From contig JABISL010000005.1 of the NCBI GenBank assembly GCA_018700055.1, positions 1 through 64,000 on the forward strand: 64,000 nt of DNA. Reading direction: 5' to 3'. Both the position numbers and the translations under genes were made by a program. The notes under the pieces are model-generated. The model saw only the letters and a program-made list of their open reading frames with translations, was not told the origin of the DNA and ran no database searches. Source of the DNA: a bacterium. Lineage in GTDB: Bacteria > Margulisbacteria > Marinamargulisbacteria > UBA817 > JABISL01. Of this stretch, positions 61,461 through 64,000 are shown in pieces. How positions within the stretch are numbered: the first letter of the stretch is position 1; each line of letters begins with the position of its first letter.

Positions 61461-61473
61461 GTTCGAATCCAGC
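61461..61473. repeat. Partial duplicate of the tRNA-Gln T-arm
   Basis: GTTCGAATCCAGC repeats the tRNA sequence at 61371-61383 exactly 90 bases downstream. The gap between them is AT-rich and non-coding. Such 3'-tRNA duplicates are left by integration at tRNA genes, but 13 bases are short. Confidence 0.4.
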
Positions 61474-61488
61474 TACACTGAAAAAGTA

Positions 61489-62883
61489 CTAAGCAGGGTC
61501 AGTTACAGGAATCTTCCAGCCTAATTTTTTCTCAATGGCAATAATAATTTCTCTAGCAATATCTTTGCCAGTAGCTTCTTCAATACCTTCTAAACCTGGA
61601 GACGAGTTAACTTCGAGCAAGAGAGGCCCCTTATTAGACCTAATAATATCAACCCCTGCAACATCAAGACCTAAGACTTTAGCTGACTTGATGGCCATTT
61701 TACGTTCTTCTGGTGTAATTTTTATACTCTTGGTCGAAGCGCCCTTATGAACATTTGCTCGAAACTCCCCTGGTTGAGCTTCTCTCATAATGCTCGCAAT
61801 GATTTTGCCATTAACAACTAAGCATCTTATATCTTTACTAGACGCTTCTTTAATAAATTCTTGAACCAATAGATTCGCCTTAAGTGCTTTAAACGCATTA
61901 ATAACACTTTCTGCAGCTTTTTTAGTTTCGGCCAAAACAACGCCTGTCCCTTGAGTTCCTTCCAAAAGCTTTATTATTAATGGCGCACCACCAACCATAT
62001 CTATCAAATCATCTGTATCGATAGGAGAGTTTGCAAATCCTGTGGTTGGAATATCAAGTCCGTTTTTAAGTAAAAGCTGTAAACTAAACAATTTATCCCT
62101 AGATTGTGTTATCGCTTGAGAGGAGTTAAGCGTATAAACACCAATGCTTTCAAAGTGTCGCGTCAATGCTGCACCGTAAAACGTAATGCTAGGTCTAATC
62201 CTAGGGATAACAGCATCCAGCCCTACAATAACCTTTCCACCCCTGTTATGAATTTCTGGTTCAATAGCATCTAGTTTCATAAAGCATTGTTTAATATTAA
62301 GAAACTGCATGTCGTGGCCTCTTTCTTCACCCGCCGCCATAATTCTTTCATTACTGTATAAATCAGGGTTACTCGCCAGAACACCTATCTTTAATCCGGT
62401 AGCGGGTTTCTTTATTTTTACATACAGTTTTTCTATATCCTCGTTTGAAATATCCCCATCCATAAAACTTTCTGAAGGATCTACAAGAAACCTATCTTTC
62501 ATAGCCTCTCGCCCCAAAAGCATACGATAACCCATTGCGTCACGGTTAGTCAGGGTTAGCTCAATTTCCCATCTGGAACCACCTAATGAGATCATCACCT
62601 TAATGACATATCTTTTTTCACTAATCCCCGAGGAACTTTTGACGTCTCGACGATCTATTACCTCAGCATCACAACGAACAATAGTCCTTCGATCGTCCTG
62701 CAAGGGATGAATCTCAAAATTAACCCAAAGAACTTTGTCTTTGCGATAGGTGTGAATATTGTAAGCATGAATAGCTGATGTTTTAGCCCCAGAGTCTATC
62801 CGAGCCTTAATAGCAGGCACCCCTAACTTAGTCAGCTTGCACCATTCTTCTGAACCAATAATTTTTTTCTGTTTTTTTGCCAT
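61489..62883 (-). CDS. RimB-like protease domain fused to RimK-like ATP-grasp ligase
   Basis: A 464 aa two-domain protein. Residues about 8-145 are the ATP-dependent zinc-protease/retropepsin-like (RimB) domain: [20 protein letters not shown] with a DSGA active-site-like motif, [20 protein letters not shown] and [20 protein letters not shown]. From about residue 170 comes a RimK/ATP-grasp ligase: [60 protein letters not shown] and [20 protein letters not shown]. RimK adds glutamates to ribosomal protein S6 and related targets; RimB is its usual separate partner. Here they are one polypeptide. The gene has a short leader with GACGAGAA before the ATG. Confidence 0.88.
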   Translation of the reverse strand: MAKKQKKIIGSEEWCKLTKLGVPAIKARIDSGAKTSAIHAYNIHTYRKDKVLWVNFEIHPLQDDRRTIVRCDAEVIDRRDVKSSSGISEKRYVIKVMISLGGSRWEIELTLTNRDAMGYRMLLGREAMKDRFLVDPSESFMDGDISNEDIEKLYVKIKKPATGLKIGVLASNPDLYSNERIMAAGEERGHDMQFLNIKQCFMKLDAIEPEIHNRGGKVIVGLDAVIPRIRPSITFYGAALTRHFESIGVYTLNSSQAITQSRDKLFSLQLLLKNGLDIPTTGFANSPIDTDDLIDMVGGAPLIIKLLEGTQGTGVVLAETKKAAESVINAFKALKANLLVQEFIKEASSKDIRCLVVNGKIIASIMREAQPGEFRANVHKGASTKSIKITPEERKMAIKSAKVLGLDVAGVDIIRSNKGPLLLEVNSSPGLEGIEEATGKDIAREIIIAIEKKLGWKIPVTDPA

Positions 62884-63010
62884 AATATTCTCGTCCGCAG
62901 TATATCAAATGAGACTCAAACTGACATTACTTTAGTTCTAAGATCGTCCACTAGCCCCAGCCAAATATTTGTACCAAGCGAATATTATACTTAACATTTT
63001 CAAAGCATTT

Positions 63011-63024
63011 ACACTCTAGAGTGT
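63011..63024. repeat. 14-base perfect palindrome
   Basis: ACACTCTAGAGTGT is its own reverse complement. It lies at the start of the structured non-coding stretch and could be a regulator site or element end. Confidence 0.5.
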
Positions 63025-63047
63025 TCAACCCTCGCACGATGCTAGCA

Positions 63048-63156
63048 ACCACATACCTGCATTTCCATCGGTCATGAACGGGTGCCCTTGTGGCACGCTT
63101 TCATAGATGGAAATCGGGGAGGTGGTCTCGGGGGTTATTTAAGAGTGAAATCCCCC
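63048..63156. other. Strongly structured non-coding segment (ncRNA or element end)
   Basis: Between the RimB-RimK gene and the accessory genes, 305 bases carry no credible frame but can fold tightly. ATTTCCATC (63061-63069) pairs with GATGGAAAT (63106-63114). Inside it TGAACGGGTGCC (63075-63086) pairs, with two mismatches, with GGCACGCTTTCA (63092-63103) around a five-base loop. ACCAC (63048-63052) can pair with GTGGT (63122-63126) outside. A second hairpin GGGGG (63130-63134)/CCCCC (63152-63156) follows. This is not one of the common RNAs I know (not SRP RNA or tmRNA). It could be a small RNA, a transposon-end hairpin or a terminator complex. Confidence 0.55.
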
Positions 63157-63188
63157 TAGATTAATATCAACTTAAAATATCAAAGTCA

Positions 63189-63572
63189 TCACATCGACCG
63201 CGCCATAAAATCAAATTGGTACCAAAAAGCCATAACGACATATGCACCAAGGCAAAAAAGCCCCGTAAAAATAACAATAATAGCAAAAAACATTCTTCTA
63301 GTTAATGTCATGTCAGATAAAAAACACTTGGAACCGGCCCCCAATAAAAAGCCAAGGCTTACAAACTGTAACATCGCTAATGGATACCCAAGAATTTGAT
63401 TTGGAAAAAGGTCTGGGCCTGAAGGCCAAGTCACATGAAAAAAGGTTTCACCTATAAAATCAATGAAACAAATCAAAAATACGGATCCCCAGAAAATTAT
63501 TATTGAAAGCAACAATAATTGTAAGAAGCTCGCCTTAATCCATAATTTAGAGAATCTATTCATACCAATCAC
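63189..63572 (-). CDS. Small membrane protein of the terminal accessory group
   Basis: A 127 aa protein with three hydrophobic helices: LQLLLLSIIIFWGSVFLICF near residue 17, LAMLQFVSLGFLLGAGSKCF near 60 and MFFAIIVIFTGLFCLGAYVV near 92. No family recognised. It starts four bases before the stop of the 104 aa gene upstream, so the two are translationally coupled. AT-rich. In polymorphic toxin loci such small membrane proteins often act as immunity proteins, but I have no direct evidence. Confidence 0.6.
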   Translation of the reverse strand: MIGMNRFSKLWIKASFLQLLLLSIIIFWGSVFLICFIDFIGETFFHVTWPSGPDLFPNQILGYPLAMLQFVSLGFLLGAGSKCFLSDMTLTRRMFFAIIVIFTGLFCLGAYVVMAFWYQFDFMARSM

Positions 63573-63883
63573 TCATTCATGGTTGATATCACACATATAT
63601 CAATCGAAGGAATTCCCCAAACACCACTCAAGTAGTCCTTATAAATTTTTAAATCAACTGGGTATTTATCCTTATATTCCGGAGTATTGTCAGTATACAA
63701 ATTGAATCTCTCGTGCGCCCTAAGAACATCATCCCAATTATTAACCTTACAAGGTAGAACTTTATCTTGAATTGCACTTTTACGTTCATTGTTAACCCAC
63801 AACTTAGTGCCCACTCCTGGGTGACAAACAAAACCATGCCTCTTCAATTCTTTTATATGTTTCTGTTTAAGTTCATCGCTCAT
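63569..63883 (-). CDS. Orphan 104 aa protein of the terminal accessory group
   Basis: No family recognised. The ATG at 63881-63883 is preferred because GGAGG lies eight bases upstream; an ATG five codons earlier contains that ribosome site. The sequence is Lys/Asp-rich and helical at the N-terminus (LKQKHIKELKRHGFVCHPGV), with WDDVLRAHERFNLYTDNTPE centrally and a short beta-rich end (SIDICVISTMNE). It is coupled to the membrane protein downstream and preceded by a partial gene 24 bases upstream. Confidence 0.6.
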   Translation of the reverse strand: MSDELKQKHIKELKRHGFVCHPGVGTKLWVNNERKSAIQDKVLPCKVNNWDDVLRAHERFNLYTDNTPEYKDKYPVDLKIYKDYLSGVWGIPSIDICVISTMNE

Positions 63884-63907
63884 TAATATTTCCTCCATAT
63901 ATTTTTG

Positions 63908-64000
63908 TCAAAACGAATTGCAATCATCATCTAGAAATTTTATGGGGTTAGAATCGCTGAAATTATAAAGACTCTCCCTTGCCATATTACCTGCATGTCT
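63908..64000 (-). CDS. C-terminal end of an unidentified gene, possibly Rhs-like
   Basis: Entering from the right edge, a 30-codon open frame ends at TGA 63908-63910. The visible end includes ESLYNFSDSNPIKFLDDD, which resembles the LY-x-F-x-x-x-NP-x-x-F-x-D pattern of Rhs repeat termini. Only 30 residues are seen, so this is tentative. It is followed after 24 bases by the two accessory genes on the same strand. Confidence 0.3.
   Translation of the reverse strand, partial: RHAGNMARESLYNFSDSNPIKFLDDDCNSF

Noticed and set aside
63908-64000. Calling a definite Rhs toxin at the right edge
   Set aside because: Only 30 residues are visible, too few to assign the family.

Overview
This 64 kb window reads as a gene-dense chromosome segment from a Gram-negative bacterium. 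A TolC-type channel, an RND pump, several signal-peptide beta-barrel candidates and C-type-lectin exoproteins all imply an outer membrane. Base composition looks moderate to low in GC, and metabolism is aerobic or at least oxoglutarate-oxidising: a complete sucA-sucB-lpd operon and a large NAD-type glutamate dehydrogenase are present. I cannot name the species. Many conserved proteins are diverged from textbook sequences and several large proteins match no family I recognise, so a deep-branching lineage is likely; Margulisbacteria-type candidate phyla would be one hypothesis to test.

Layout. 0-5 kb: a partial pyrB faces away from a tight operon xseA-xseB-ispA-DUF212-dxs. 5-12 kb: on the minus strand, an orphan two-gene unit (566 and 85 aa), panC, topA and mutL, with a structured repeat element (copy 1) between panC and topA. 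12-19 kb: an orphan 675 aa protein and the 1549 aa glutamate dehydrogenase. 19-27 kb: a beta-barrel candidate with a YgjP-type metalloprotein, then leuA, a TolC-like gene, an RND pump and a lipoate ligase. 27-28 kb: copy 2 of the structured element, this time holding a gene. 28-34 kb: release-factor-like gene and the 2-oxoglutarate dehydrogenase operon. 34-42 kb: an FG-GAP-like exported protein, a dihydroorotate dehydrogenase, and three tandem lectin-domain paralogues. 42-52 kb: GH3 hexosaminidase plus MFS transporter, then an eight-gene minus-strand operon around a radical SAM ArsS gene, followed upstream by SDR and YkgJ genes. 52-56 kb: two orphan genes, one long. 56-59 kb: lexA divergent from a Cas2/SinR-like gene, RluA, a DMT transporter, birA and a beta-barrel candidate. 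59-64 kb: ORF6N protein, a second DMT transporter, tRNA-Gln(UUG), a RimB-RimK fusion, a strongly structured non-coding stretch, and a small accessory gene group running off the end.

How genes work together. dxs and ispA supply isoprenoids. The lipoate ligase at 26.5 kb could lipoylate the SucB subunit encoded 3 kb away. The arsS operon has the gene content of arsenosugar-type clusters (radical SAM, nucleoside phosphorylase, two glycosyltransferases, DUF547, TVP38, FAD-disulfide oxidoreductase) and adds a polytopic membrane protein of unknown function.

The strongest unexplained signal is the two-module repeat at 7.7-8.05 kb and 27.16-28.03 kb. Both copies share two blocks whose differences include compensatory base changes, implying selected folding. 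Copy 2 carries a complete foreign-looking gene between the blocks where copy 1 has only about 60 bases. A second recurring signal is a -10 hexamer placed 6-7 bases before the ATG of several genes, which suggests leaderless transcripts.
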